7,835 nucleotides of DNA from a bacterium (GCA_027621615.1 JAQCBC010000030.1:1-7835); one strand, 5' to 3'; positions 1-7,446 are shown, counted from the stretch's first letter. The notes: generated from the sequence alone by a model not told the origin. Numbers and translations: made by a program.

Positions 1-674
1 TACCCCGGCTGAGCCGCTGGCAACGGCCCATGCCCCACCACATGAGCCACTTGATAGTGCGCCAATGCCTGGGGCAGCCACTGGGCAACACAGGCATTGA
101 TCGCCGCTGCACCCAAGCTACCCCCAAACACCACAACCACCGGCCGATTCGCATCAAACCCGCAGCGCGCCTGGGCGCGGGCGCCGTCCCCTTGCCGAAT
201 GCCCTGGCGAATGGGAATCCCCGTCACAACCGCCCGGTCCGGCCGCCGCAACAACGCCCGCGTCTCCGGTACCGCCAAGCAAATTTTTCGAGCCATGTAT
301 TGTGACAATCGGGTGGTTAGCCCTATTGTGACATCCGATTCATGAATGACCACCGGAATGCGCAATATCCAGGCTGCAATGACCACCGGTAAGGCCACAT
401 AGCCCCCTTTTGAAAAGACCACCGTAGGCTTTAGCCGACGCAAATGCCACATGGCTTGACCAATGCCCACCAGAACTTTGATCCAATCTAAGCCATTTTG
501 CACACTAAAATATCGGCGCCACTTGCCCGATAAAATAGGATAAAATGGATACCCCCGCAACGCCTGCGCCTCCACACTGCTATATCCCCCAATGTAGGCA
601 CCGCCAATGCGCTCCAACAATGCCATGTTTGGACCAATATGGCCCATCGTACCACCACCAGTAAATACAATCAT
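1..674 (-). CDS. murG: MurG-like UDP-GlcNAc:lipid I N-acetylglucosaminyltransferase, 3' end outside the window
   Basis: MurG adds GlcNAc to lipid I to make lipid II on the cytoplasmic face of the inner membrane. The 224 visible codons (about two thirds of a usual MurG of roughly 350) are free of stops. They show the N-terminal glycine loop GGGTMGHIG (residues 6-14), SGKWRRYFS (49-57), SKGGYVALP (88-96), HESDVTIGLTTR (111-122) and the opening of the UDP-GlcNAc-binding half, FGGSLGAAAIN (183-193). HESD in place of the usual HEQN, together with GK(L/W)RRYFS, matches the MurG subtype found as a second copy in some Firmicutes. The stretch between the glycine loop and GKWRRYFS is several residues shorter than I expect. 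The start is fixed: going upstream in frame to the first stop there is no other ATG, GTG or TTG. No Shine-Dalgarno sequence precedes it. It diverges from the sigma-54 activator across 39 bp. Family assignment is firm; which lipid I paralogue role it has is not. Confidence 0.88.
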   Translation of the reverse strand, partial: MIVFTGGGTMGHIGPNMALLERIGGAYIGGYSSVEAQALRGYPFYPILSGKWRRYFSVQNGLDWIKVLVGIGQAMWHLRRLKPTVVFSKGGYVALPVVIAAWILRIPVVIHESDVTIGLTTRLSQYMARKICLAVPETRALLRRPDRAVVTGIPIRQGIRQGDGARAQARCGFDANRPVVVVFGGSLGAAAINACVAQWLPQALAHYQVAHVVGHGPLPAAQPG

Positions 675-685
675 ATCTATGTTTA

Positions 686-702
686 AGTATATCAGGTATA
701 CT
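686..702. promoter_or_regulatory. 17-bp dyad carrying divergent -10-like elements for murG and the sigma-54 activator
   Basis: AGTATATCAGGTATACT has perfect 6-bp arms (AGTATA, TATACT) around 5 bp. Read rightward the right arm is TATACT, and read leftward the left arm is also TATACT, five of six matches to the -10 consensus. Each hexamer ends 11 nt before a start codon (714 rightward, 674 leftward), so transcripts would begin within a few bases of the AUG. Neither gene has a Shine-Dalgarno sequence. I find no convincing -35 hexamer on either side at 16-18 bp spacing, so an activator site or operator function is an alternative reading. Confidence 0.5.
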
Positions 703-713
703 ACTATTAGCGT

Positions 714-2147
714 ATGACATCACATCAGTTGCCCGATCAACAACTCAACGAGAGCCAACGCCGCGACATTATCGCCTGTTGGTTCAACCAGCTATCCCGA
801 AGCCCCCATTTTTCCACGACAACCGATCAGTTCTATGAAACCTCTAACCAACTACTCAATACCGTTTGGCACGCCACCGTCAACCAGCCCTATCCCAGCG
901 TGGACACCGAGGCTTTGTCCGAATCGTTTAGTATTTGGCATGCCATGCTCAAAGACTTGCGTAAAAAAGGATTTACCACCCGAGACAGTGCCTTGCTCAT
1001 TTTTTCACTAAAATCGGGTATTGCCGATTATTTAAATACAACCCCTGACCCTCAACTCGCCAAAACCACCCCGTTTTTGGACCTATTTGCCCGCTTAACC
1101 TTTGAAATTTACTCCGCCGAGCACGACGATATCATTCAACAGCAATCCGACCAAATTGCCTACTTACAAGACCACAAGCTCACGTTGTCATCCACCCTTT
1201 TGGCCAGCCAAAGTCCCGTTATGGCAACTGTCTACAAGGCCATTGGTCTGATTTTGGAAAACGATGTCACCGTGTTGCTGCAAGGCGAAAGCGGAACCGG
1301 TAAAGATGTTCTGGCCCGTCTCATACACAGCAACTCATCCCGAAAAGGCAAACCCTTTGTGACCCTAAACTGCGGGGCTATTCCCAAAGAGCTGATTGAA
1401 TCGGAACTGTTTGGCCATGAAAAAGGCGCATTTACCGGTGCCGATGCCAAACGCTTGGGTAAATTTGAATTAGCCAACGGGGGCACCCTCTTTTTGGATG
1501 AGATTGGGGAGTTAAGCCTGGACTTGCAGGTGAAGTTGTTGCGCGTGATTCAAAATCGACAGATCGAGCGTGTGGGGGGCTCTCAATCGGTCCCCGTGGA
1601 TGTGCGGATTATTGCCGCAACCCACGTTGATTTAGAAGCCGCCGTCCAAACCAAGACATTTCGCCTGGACCTATTTTACCGACTCAATGTCTACCCCATT
1701 TTAATTCCTGCATTGCGGGATCGAAAAGAAGATATTGTCCCATTGGCGCGCTTTTTTATTAAGCTGTATTGCGAGCAATTCAAACTGCCCCACAAACACC
1801 TGGGCAACGATGCCCAAGCCTATTTGCTCAATTACGCCTTTCCTGGCAATATCCGAGAACTGGAAAATTTAATGCAACGCGCCGTCATCATGAGCCCAGA
1901 CACCATCACCGCCACGATCTTACAAACCAAGCCCGGCGAATCGCGCCCCACCCCATTGGCCTTATCCGAGCCCAAAGTTACAGAACCACTACCCTCTGAA
2001 ATTGTTCCCCTCGCCACCCTAGAAGCCGCCGCCATTCGGGCCGCATTGGACCAAAAATCAGGGAACATCAAACAAACGGCCGATGCCCTTGGAATCTCAC
2101 GGACAACCCTTTATAATAAAGCCAAACGTTATGGGATATCGCTTTAA
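714..2147 (+). CDS. Sigma-54 dependent Fis-family activator with an RsbRD-like N-terminal sensor domain
   Basis: This 477-residue protein should activate RNA polymerase carrying sigma-54 by ATP hydrolysis. The AAA+ core spans about 160-395: Walker A GESGTGKD (191-198), the sigma-54 contact loop GAFTGA (238-243), Walker B GGTLFLDEIG (256-265), the arginine-finger region FRLDLFYRLNV (316-326) and PGNIRELEN (377-385). A Fis-type helix-turn-helix ends the protein (about 435-475, NIKQTADALGISRTTLYNKAKRYG). Residues about 12-110 are helical, with WHAMLKDLRKKGFTTRDSALLIFSLKSGIADYL (75-107 region) resembling the RsbRD/RsbR co-antagonist N-terminal domain; there is no receiver domain with a phospho-Asp. 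A hydrophilic helical linker follows (136-165). The start is secure: an in-frame TAG sits two codons upstream at 708-710. Its end overlaps the htrA reading frame, so the two are very probably one transcript. The signal it senses is unknown. Confidence 0.9.
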   Translation: MTSHQLPDQQLNESQRRDIIACWFNQLSRSPHFSTTTDQFYETSNQLLNTVWHATVNQPYPSVDTEALSESFSIWHAMLKDLRKKGFTTRDSALLIFSLKSGIADYLNTTPDPQLAKTTPFLDLFARLTFEIYSAEHDDIIQQQSDQIAYLQDHKLTLSSTLLASQSPVMATVYKAIGLILENDVTVLLQGESGTGKDVLARLIHSNSSRKGKPFVTLNCGAIPKELIESELFGHEKGAFTGADAKRLGKFELANGGTLFLDEIGELSLDLQVKLLRVIQNRQIERVGGSQSVPVDVRIIAATHVDLEAAVQTKTFRLDLFYRLNVYPILIPALRDRKEDIVPLARFFIKLYCEQFKLPHKHLGNDAQAYLLNYAFPGNIRELENLMQRAVIMSPDTITATILQTKPGESRPTPLALSEPKVTEPLPSEIVPLATLEAAAIRAALDQKSGNIKQTADALGISRTTLYNKAKRYGISL

Positions 2148-3552
2148 TTTTTCTTATGTCATGGGAGGGGTTTTAATGGCCCTGTTCATGATCATCACAC
2201 CGTACGCCCAGGCAGCTGATAGTCTGGTCGATTTAAAAGCAACCAGCCGTGCCTTTAATCGGGTGGCGGAGGCGGGCATTGATGCGGTTGTCAATATTAG
2301 CGCAACCCAAAAACAGCCCCAATCGTTAAATGGCTATTCCAACGCGGACCCGTTTGATTTTTTCTTTGGGGATGATCTCTTTAAACACTATTTCCAACAA
2401 CCATCGTCGAAACAAACCAGTTTAGGATCGGGCGTTTTAGTGGATAATAGCGGATACATTTTGACCAATCACCACGTGGTGGACAATGCCGCCGACATCA
2501 CCGTCACCCTATCCGATAAAAATGAGTTTTCAGCAACGCTTGTGGGTAGCGACCCCCGGACCGATGTTGCTGTTTTAAAAATCAAACCCGAATCAAAACT
2601 GCTGCCGGCCATCCAGTTGGGGGATTCGGACACCTTGCGTGTGGGCGACTGGGCCATTGCTATTGGCAGTCCGTTTGGGCTATCCAAATCCATGACGGTG
2701 GGAATTATTAGTGCCACGGGCCGATCCAATGTTGGCATTGTGGATTACGAAAATTTTATTCAAACGGATGCGGCCATTAACCCGGGCAATTCCGGCGGGG
2801 CCTTGTTGGATATTGACGGCCAACTCATTGGCATTAATACGGCTATCTTTACAAAAAGTGGGGGCTACAATGGCATTGGGTTTGCGATCCCTATTAATTT
2901 GGCGAAAAAAGTCATGACCGATTTAATTGAGCATGGGCACGTCATTCGGGGCTGGATTGGGGTCATTATTCAACCCATCACACCCGAACTGAGCCAACAA
3001 TTAACTTTAGACTCCAATGCCGGCGCTCTAATTGGGGACTTGGTTCCCAATGGCCCTGCGGACACAGCCGGTATCCGACGCGGCGATGTCATCACCCACA
3101 TTAACGACACCCCCATTGACGATTACAACGACCTACGCAATCGCATTAGCCAATCCCCCGTTGGCCAATCCGTTCAGCTAACCCTAATCCGGAAGAAAAA
3201 AACTAAAACCGTGTCTGTGACCGTGGATCGATTTCCCGACGATGTGGAACAAACCGCAGCTGCCAACCAACACGATACCCTGGGCATCCGTGTGGAGCCC
3301 ATTCAGGCCGATGCCCAACGCGAGTTTAACGTGTATGAACAATCCGGGCTCGTGATCACCCAAGTCGCCCCCGATGGCCCCGCTGCCGGTATATTGGAAA
3401 CGGGTGACGTGCTGCTTGAAATCAACAATACTCGGATTGACACGCTCAGCGACTATGCCCAAACGGTTGCCAAGTTGCCAGCAGGTAAAAACGTTCTATT
3501 GTGGATCCGCCGTGGGCGCTACTCCCAATATGTCGTCATTCGGCCGAAATAG
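2131..3552 (+). CDS. degP: HtrA/DegP-family periplasmic serine protease with two PDZ domains
   Basis: ATP-independent protease and chaperone of the cell envelope. From the ATG at 2131 the protein is 473 residues. It has a hydrophobic export signal ending AQA-AD (about 28/29), a Phe-rich loop DPFDFFFGDDLFKHYF (73-88), and a trypsin-like domain with the full triad: His115 in TNHHVV, Asp145 in DPRTDVAVL, Ser221 in NPGNSGGAL. PDZ1 covers about 272-365 and PDZ2 about 384-468, as in DegP/DegQ (DegS-type proteins have one PDZ). Two starts compete. ATG 2131 overlaps the activator's stop by 17 nt and supplies an Arg for the signal peptide's n-region. ATG 2176 has a strong Shine-Dalgarno (GGAGGGG, 2164-2170) but would leave a signal with no positive charge. 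I prefer 2131 weakly. The preceding activator gene and the lack of a gap imply co-transcription. The symbol is by family; degQ is equally possible. Confidence 0.92.
   Translation: MGYRFNFSYVMGGVLMALFMIITPYAQAADSLVDLKATSRAFNRVAEAGIDAVVNISATQKQPQSLNGYSNADPFDFFFGDDLFKHYFQQPSSKQTSLGSGVLVDNSGYILTNHHVVDNAADITVTLSDKNEFSATLVGSDPRTDVAVLKIKPESKLLPAIQLGDSDTLRVGDWAIAIGSPFGLSKSMTVGIISATGRSNVGIVDYENFIQTDAAINPGNSGGALLDIDGQLIGINTAIFTKSGGYNGIGFAIPINLAKKVMTDLIEHGHVIRGWIGVIIQPITPELSQQLTLDSNAGALIGDLVPNGPADTAGIRRGDVITHINDTPIDDYNDLRNRISQSPVGQSVQLTLIRKKKTKTVSVTVDRFPDDVEQTAAANQHDTLGIRVEPIQADAQREFNVYEQSGLVITQVAPDGPAAGILETGDVLLEINNTRIDTLSDYAQTVAKLPAGKNVLLWIRRGRYSQYVVIRPK
2164..2170 (+). promoter_or_regulatory. Strong Shine-Dalgarno inside the htrA 5' region
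   Basis: GGAGGGG lies 5 nt before ATG 2176 and 32 nt or more after ATG 2131. It is one of only two strong Shine-Dalgarno sequences I see next to a plausible start in this window. It supports internal or alternative initiation of the protease at 2176, giving a 458-residue product, and competes with the signal-peptide argument for 2131. Confidence 0.5.
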
Positions 3553-3566
3553 GTCGACCACTTTGG

Positions 3567-3686
3567 CTTCGATACACCGTCTTCGACGGCAGCCACCGTT
3601 CATGCCGTTCCCCAAGTTCCCTGAGTGATAAGGACACCCAAGTTCCCTGAGTGATCGCGACAGCGATTGTATCGAAGGGAACGTTC
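3567..3686. repeat. Nested inverted and direct repeats between convergent genes
   Basis: This non-coding gap between the htrA stop and the end of the membrane-protein gene holds ordered repeats. CTTCGATACA (3567-3576) is inverted as TGTATCGAAG (3668-3677). Inside lies a perfect 19-bp direct repeat, CCCAAGTTCCCTGAGTGAT, at 3611-3629 and 3637-3655, separated by 7 bp. GTTCCCT in each copy can pair with AGGGAAC (3676-3682). An inner stem ATCGC/GCGAT (3654-3658/3663-3667) has a GACA loop. A further small hairpin CCGTC-TTC-GACGG sits at 3577-3589. From memory the pieces resemble the dispersed palindrome of type TTCCCTGAG...TCGAAGGGAA seen in many genomes. No T-run follows the stems on either strand, so I do not call a classic terminator, although ending convergent transcripts is a plausible role. 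Confidence 0.75.
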
Positions 3687-3699
3687 TTCTAGGAAAAAA

Positions 3700-4266
3700 T
3701 CAAGACTCAGCCCCATGGTCGACATAGCGTAAAATAGCCGTCCAATAGAGAAGTAAAATCAAAATAGCTATGACTAAATTCAGCATTAGTATCATGGGCA
3801 ACGCTCCCAAAAACCCAACAAACACAAACACGCTCAAACACCCCAACACAATGCCCAAGCGCAAGGATTGAACCACAAACCCCGCCACTATAGCAACCCC
3901 CAAAAATGCCAGCCATACGCTCCAATCTAAGGCAATGTAAATGCCCGATAACAACAACACCACCATGGACGGGTGCGCATTGTTGCGATGGTCCCACCAG
4001 TAATGGGCCAGCAAGCCCGCCGCCAAGCCCAGTAAACTATTCAGGCCCGTACCCGTGATTACTAGCATTAGAACCAGGCCTTTGGCCACCACAACCGCAT
4101 TGGCCAACAGCGCCTGAACCACTGCCCAGGACACAAAGACAACCACTTGCTTTTGGGGGCCCATTAAAAATCGCCAAGCATAGCCCGACACCGCCATAAA
4201 CACCTGCCGCCATGGCACAAGCCCTACAGCAGCCACGGTGATGAGGCTAATGGCCCAATCTAGCAT
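3700..4266 (-). CDS. Multi-pass membrane protein, possible degenerate PlsY-like homologue
   Basis: 188 residues, almost entirely hydrophobic, with roughly five or six membrane segments and short charged loops such as WWDHRNNAHP. It starts directly at the lysC stop: TAGTGATG contains the lysC TAG, a possible GTG start overlapping it by one base (4269), and an ATG three bases later (4266). Translational coupling to lysC is therefore likely. I do not recognise the family with certainty. Length, topology and the order of AKG (62-64, counting from the GTG), LAH (87-89), SLRLG (135-139) and a C-terminal Arg after the last helix recall PlsY, the acyl-phosphate:glycerol-3-phosphate acyltransferase. 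However, the PlsY signatures (S/GNxGATN and GGKGVAT) are absent, so it should not be called an active PlsY. An unrelated small integral membrane protein is the alternative. The reading frame is intact. Confidence 0.72.
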   Translation of the reverse strand: MLDWAISLITVAAVGLVPWRQVFMAVSGYAWRFLMGPQKQVVVFVSWAVVQALLANAVVVAKGLVLMLVITGTGLNSLLGLAAGLLAHYWWDHRNNAHPSMVVLLLSGIYIALDWSVWLAFLGVAIVAGFVVQSLRLGIVLGCLSVFVFVGFLGALPMILMLNLVIAILILLLYWTAILRYVDHGAES

Positions 4267-4268
4267 CA

Positions 4269-5513
4269 CTACAGCTGATCAAGCCCAAATGCATCGTGCA
4301 ACAATTGAGCCGCCGTATCCGCTTGGCTCCGGTCAATCGCACACGATATTTTAATTTCAGATGTAGAAATCAAATGAATATTAATCCCCGCTTTGCCCAA
4401 CGCATCAAACACGGTAGCTGCCACGCCGGGCCGGCTAATCATACCCACGCCCACAGCTGAAACTTTTGCAATCTGAGTATGCTCAACAACGGAAACCCCT
4501 TCCAACGACTCTGAAATTGAGGCTGAAATATGTTTGGCTGCCTGAGTGTCGGATTGCGCAACCGTAAACGTAATGGTATTCGTGCCTTTGTCTTGCGTAC
4601 TTTGCACAATCATATCCACACTAATGCTCGCATCGGCCAATGCCCCAAACACCTGCGCCGCAACACCGGGCACATCCGGCAACCCCCGCAACGCAAACAA
4701 AACCTCATCGTCATTCACAGTCACGCCCGTGACTGGCTGCTGAACTTCCATATCAACCTCCTTAACAATTGTTCCTGCTTCATCACTAAATGAAGACCGC
4801 ACATGCAACATAATGCCATTCAACTTGGCACACTCCACCGCACGCGGATGCAACACGCGCGCGCCCAGGGAGGCCAGCTCCAACATGTCATCATAACTAA
4901 TCGTGGATAATTTGCTCACGCCTTGAATCGATCGCGGATCCGAGGTATACACCCCGTCCACATCCGTATAAATATCACAGGTTTCAACATTCAAAGCCGC
5001 CGCCAACACCACCGCTGAAGTGTCCGATCCCCCACGCCCAATTGTGGTCACATCGTTGCGATCATTTACGCCCTGAAACCCAGTCACAATCACCACCGAA
5101 TGGCTAGCCAATTCCTGATGAATCCGGGTTAAATCCACACCCAAAATTTTGGCGCGCGAATAGATCATCTCCGTTTTTATGCCCGCTTGACCCCCCGTCA
5201 ACGAAACAGCCGAGCACCCGCGGGATTGCAACGCCATCGCCAATAACGAAGCCGATACAATCTCACCCGTGGCCACCAATTGATCGTATTCCCGATCACT
5301 CGCCAACTGAAAGTCCACGGGCAGATCCGGGGCCCGCATACACTGCGCCAATTCAACCAGTTGATCCGTTGTAGACCCCATGGCACTCACCACCACCACC
5401 AACCGATGCCCATCCGCCACACACCGAACCAATCGATCCGCAACCGCATGCAACCGCTCGGTGGATCCTACCGATGTTCCCCCATACTTATGTACTAAAA
5501 TTGTCCGACTCAT
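4269..5513 (-). CDS. lysC: Aspartate kinase (aspartokinase) with two C-terminal ACT domains
   Basis: Phosphorylates aspartate to 4-aspartyl phosphate, the first step to lysine (and diaminopimelate for the cell wall), threonine and methionine. The 414-residue protein has the usual length for a monofunctional enzyme. The kinase domain shows [10 protein letters not shown] (7-16), [12 protein letters not shown] (51-62), [10 protein letters not shown] (81-90), SLTGGQAGI (104-112), GRGGSDTSA (159-167) and [14 protein letters not shown] (181-194). Two ACT domains follow (about 265-335 and 345-414) with the repeated PGVAAxVF pattern ([20 protein letters not shown]), the usual site of allosteric control by end-product amino acids. 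The start at 5513 begins the conserved fold at residue 4; the frame stays open upstream to 5627, but that extension overlaps ilvD and its promoter. It is the first gene of a tight leftward pair and diverges from ilvD. Confidence 0.96.
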   Translation of the reverse strand: MSRTILVHKYGGTSVGSTERLHAVADRLVRCVADGHRLVVVVSAMGSTTDQLVELAQCMRAPDLPVDFQLASDREYDQLVATGEIVSASLLAMALQSRGCSAVSLTGGQAGIKTEMIYSRAKILGVDLTRIHQELASHSVVIVTGFQGVNDRNDVTTIGRGGSDTSAVVLAAALNVETCDIYTDVDGVYTSDPRSIQGVSKLSTISYDDMLELASLGARVLHPRAVECAKLNGIMLHVRSSFSDEAGTIVKEVDMEVQQPVTGVTVNDDEVLFALRGLPDVPGVAAQVFGALADASISVDMIVQSTQDKGTNTITFTVAQSDTQAAKHISASISESLEGVSVVEHTQIAKVSAVGVGMISRPGVAATVFDALGKAGINIHLISTSEIKISCAIDRSQADTAAQLLHDAFGLDQL

Positions 5514-5517
5514 GGTT

Positions 5518-5534
5518 CTATTGTACCCAAATAG
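5518..5534 (-). promoter_or_regulatory. -10-like element and short dyad upstream of lysC
   Basis: Read leftward, TACAAT (5525-5520) is a five-of-six match to the -10 consensus and ends 6 nt before the lysC ATG, which would put the transcript start at or very near the AUG. No Shine-Dalgarno sequence is visible. The hexamer lies within CTATTGTACCCAAATAG, with perfect 5-bp arms CTATT/AATAG, which could be a regulator site or chance. No convincing -35 is seen at normal spacing. Confidence 0.4.
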
Positions 5535-5563
5535 ATGACAACCCGTACAGAGTTCGTTATGAT
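5535..5563 (+). promoter_or_regulatory. Promoter for ilvD
   Basis: ATGACA (5535-5540; five of six to TTGACA), a 17-bp spacer and TATGAT (5558-5563; five of six to TATAAT) make a good vegetative promoter. Transcription should start near 5570, leaving a leader of only about 8 nt before ATG 5579. There is no room for an attenuator or leader peptide. The element overlaps the region where the lysC promoter's -35 would lie, so the two divergent promoters may compete or share a regulator. Confidence 0.65.
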
Positions 5564-5578
5564 TACGGAATAAATAAA

Positions 5579-7297
5579 ATGAAAAAACATACACACCCAA
5601 ACACAAACAGCACCCCCGATCCATCACGACCCTATTCGTCCGCCCTCGTGGATGGGGATGATCGCGCCCAATCCAGAGCCATGCTTCGCGCCGTTGGCTT
5701 TGACGATGCCGACTTCAAAAAACCCCAAATCGGCATCGCCTCCACCTGGAGCCAAGTCACCCCCTGCAACAGCCACATTGACGAACTCGCCAAGCACTGC
5801 CAAGTGGGCGTCACTGCCGCCAACGGCAAAGGGGTTATTTTTAATACCATTACCATTTCAGACGGCATTTCAATGGGCAGCCAAGGGATGAAATATTCCC
5901 TGGTTTCTCGGGAAGTTATTGCGGACTCCATTGAAACCGTCGTCGGATGCCAAGGCTTTGACGGCGTGGTGGCCATTGGCGGCTGCGACAAAAATATGCC
6001 CGCATGCATCATTGCGCTAGCTCGACTCAATCGGCCCGCTGTCTTTGTGTATGGCGGAACCATCTTGCCCGGGTGCCACAACGGCAAAAATCTGGATGTT
6101 GTATCTGTATTTGAAGCCGTAGGCGCCCATGCCGCTGGTAAAATTGACCGAGAAACCTTTGAAGCCATTGAAAAAAAGGCTATTCCAGGCCCCGGATCCT
6201 GTGGCGGCATGTACACCGCCAATACCATGGCCAGCGCCATCGAAGCGTTGGGCATGAGCCTGCCCAATAGCTCCGCTCAAACGGCTGTGTCTGAGGCTAA
6301 AAAGCGGGATTGTGAACAGGCCGGCGAAGCAGTGCTAGCGTTGGTCAAACACAACATCTGTCCCCAAGACATTATGACCCGAAAGGCCTTTGAAAACGCC
6401 ATTACCGTGATTATCGCTCTCGGGGGATCCACCAATGCGGTGCTGCACATGCTGGCCATGGCACACGCCACTGGGGTATCCTTGCATTTGGATGATTTTA
6501 CCCGCATCGGCCAACGGGTGCCCGTCTTGGCCGATTTAAAACCCAGCGGGGCATACAGCATGGCAGAATTGGTCGCCATTGGGGGCATTCGTCCCTTGAT
6601 GAAACAGTTGCTAGACGCCGGACTCTTGCATGGGGATTGCTTAACCGTGACAGGAAAAACATTAGCCGAAAACTTGGCGCATGTGGCCCCCTATCCCGAG
6701 GGGCAAACCATTATTCGATCGCTCGATAACCCCATTAAATCCAGCAGTCATTTGGTTATTTGCTACGGCAATGTCGCCCCTGACGGCGCTGTGGCCAAAT
6801 TATCCGGAAAAGAAGGACTATCGTTTACGGGCAACGCCCGTGTGTTTGACTCAGAAGAAGCAGCCATGGCAGCCATCTTGGATGACAGCCCCTCCAGCGG
6901 CATTCAGAAGGGAGATGTGATTGTCATCCGATACGAGGGGCCCAAAGGCGGCCCCGGTATGCGCGAAATGCTATCCCCCACCGCCGCCATTATGGGCAAG
7001 GGGTTGGGGAATGATGTGGCCCTAATCACCGACGGCCGATTTTCCGGTGGCACCCACGGGTTTGTGGTTGGGCACATTACGCCCGAAGCCATGGTGGGTG
7101 GGCCCATTGCCCTCATTCACGACGGGGATTCTATTACAATTGATGCCCATGACCAAACGGTTATGGTGGATGTGGATGCCGACACCTTAGCCAACCGCCG
7201 CGCCCAGTGGGTACCCCCAGCACCCAATGCCACAACGGGCGTTTTGGCGAAATATGCCCGATTGGTGCAGTCCGCCAGCGAAGGCGCTATTACCTAA
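5579..7297 (+). CDS. ilvD: Dihydroxy-acid dehydratase
   Basis: Dehydrates 2,3-dihydroxy-isovalerate and 2,3-dihydroxy-3-methylvalerate to the 2-oxo acids that become valine, leucine, isoleucine and, through 2-oxoisovalerate, pantothenate. From ATG 5579 the protein has 572 residues, normal for IlvD. The iron-sulfur ligands are Cys63 (TPCN), Cys136 (GGCDKNMP) and Cys208 ([14 protein letters not shown]). Lys138 is the metal-binding lysine expected to be carbamylated, and the C-terminal half carries [21 protein letters not shown] and [19 protein letters not shown], the catalytic serine region. The three-cysteine spacing fits the [2Fe-2S] form of the enzyme, but cluster type needs experiment. A hydrophilic, Pro/Thr-rich tail of about 20 residues precedes the conserved start. 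The frame is open upstream to 5474, but that region contains the promoter and lysC, so 5579 is preferred. Downstream, no clear intrinsic terminator is visible. Confidence 0.96.
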   Translation: MKKHTHPNTNSTPDPSRPYSSALVDGDDRAQSRAMLRAVGFDDADFKKPQIGIASTWSQVTPCNSHIDELAKHCQVGVTAANGKGVIFNTITISDGISMGSQGMKYSLVSREVIADSIETVVGCQGFDGVVAIGGCDKNMPACIIALARLNRPAVFVYGGTILPGCHNGKNLDVVSVFEAVGAHAAGKIDRETFEAIEKKAIPGPGSCGGMYTANTMASAIEALGMSLPNSSAQTAVSEAKKRDCEQAGEAVLALVKHNICPQDIMTRKAFENAITVIIALGGSTNAVLHMLAMAHATGVSLHLDDFTRIGQRVPVLADLKPSGAYSMAELVAIGGIRPLMKQLLDAGLLHGDCLTVTGKTLAENLAHVAPYPEGQTIIRSLDNPIKSSSHLVICYGNVAPDGAVAKLSGKEGLSFTGNARVFDSEEAAMAAILDDSPSSGIQKGDVIVIRYEGPKGGPGMREMLSPTAAIMGKGLGNDVALITDGRFSGGTHGFVVGHITPEAMVGGPIALIHDGDSITIDAHDQTVMVDVDADTLANRRAQWVPPAPNATTGVLAKYARLVQSASEGAIT

Positions 7298-7361
7298 ACA
7301 CCCACCGAGAAGGGGGAATGGAGGCGAGGATCTAATATATTGAAAAAAATCGATGCATTGT

Positions 7362-7389
7362 TTGCCCAGTCCTAGACGATAGCTATTAT
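7362..7389 (+). promoter_or_regulatory. Probable promoter for the right-edge gene
   Basis: TTGCCC (7362-7367; four of six to TTGACA), a 16-bp spacer and TATTAT (7384-7389; five of six to TATAAT). A start near 7396 would give an AT-rich leader of about 50 nt, which, unlike the other promoters here, leaves room for a full ribosome binding site. Confidence 0.5.
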
Positions 7390-7432
7390 GACAAAACAAT
7401 TTTATTGTACTTACAGTTTAATTTTTATGAAT

Positions 7433-7439
7433 AGGAGGG
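7433..7439 (+). promoter_or_regulatory. Strong Shine-Dalgarno for the right-edge gene
   Basis: AGGAGGG lies 7 nt before ATG 7447. It is the best-placed ribosome binding site in the window and decides the start of the unrecognised gene. It contrasts with the apparently leaderless genes to the left. Confidence 0.8.
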
Positions 7440-7446
7440 AACCATA

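Noticed and set aside
30..345. Two + strand open frames near the left edge
   Set aside because: Both are antisense to the murG-like gene, whose frame carries clear family motifs; the products look like basic, proline-rich shadow translation.
3567..3686. CRISPR-like array from the 19-bp direct repeat
   Set aside because: Only two copies with a 7-bp spacer; too short in repeat, spacer and number, and no cas gene nearby.
3637..3700. Intrinsic terminator for htrA or for the membrane-protein gene
   Set aside because: Stems exist, but no T-run follows them on either strand. The six-T run just after the membrane-protein stop on the - strand is not preceded by a stable hairpin that I can see.
5535..5573. 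12-codon open frame ([12 protein letters not shown]) before ilvD, a possible leader peptide
   Set aside because: It overlaps the -35 and -10 of the ilvD promoter, so it would not be transcribed from it, and it has no run of branched-chain codons.
5514..5627. Upstream extension of lysC
   Set aside because: It adds a cysteine-rich tail with no family match and would overlap the ilvD promoter and the first codons of ilvD; the aspartokinase fold starts right after 5513.
5632..6267. Long open frame on the - strand (211 codons)
   Set aside because: It is antisense to strongly conserved ilvD sequence and has no family motif; a shadow of the real gene.
7298..7361. Terminator or small RNA after ilvD
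   Set aside because: The purine-rich stretch after the stop does not form a clear hairpin followed by T residues; nothing supportable is seen.
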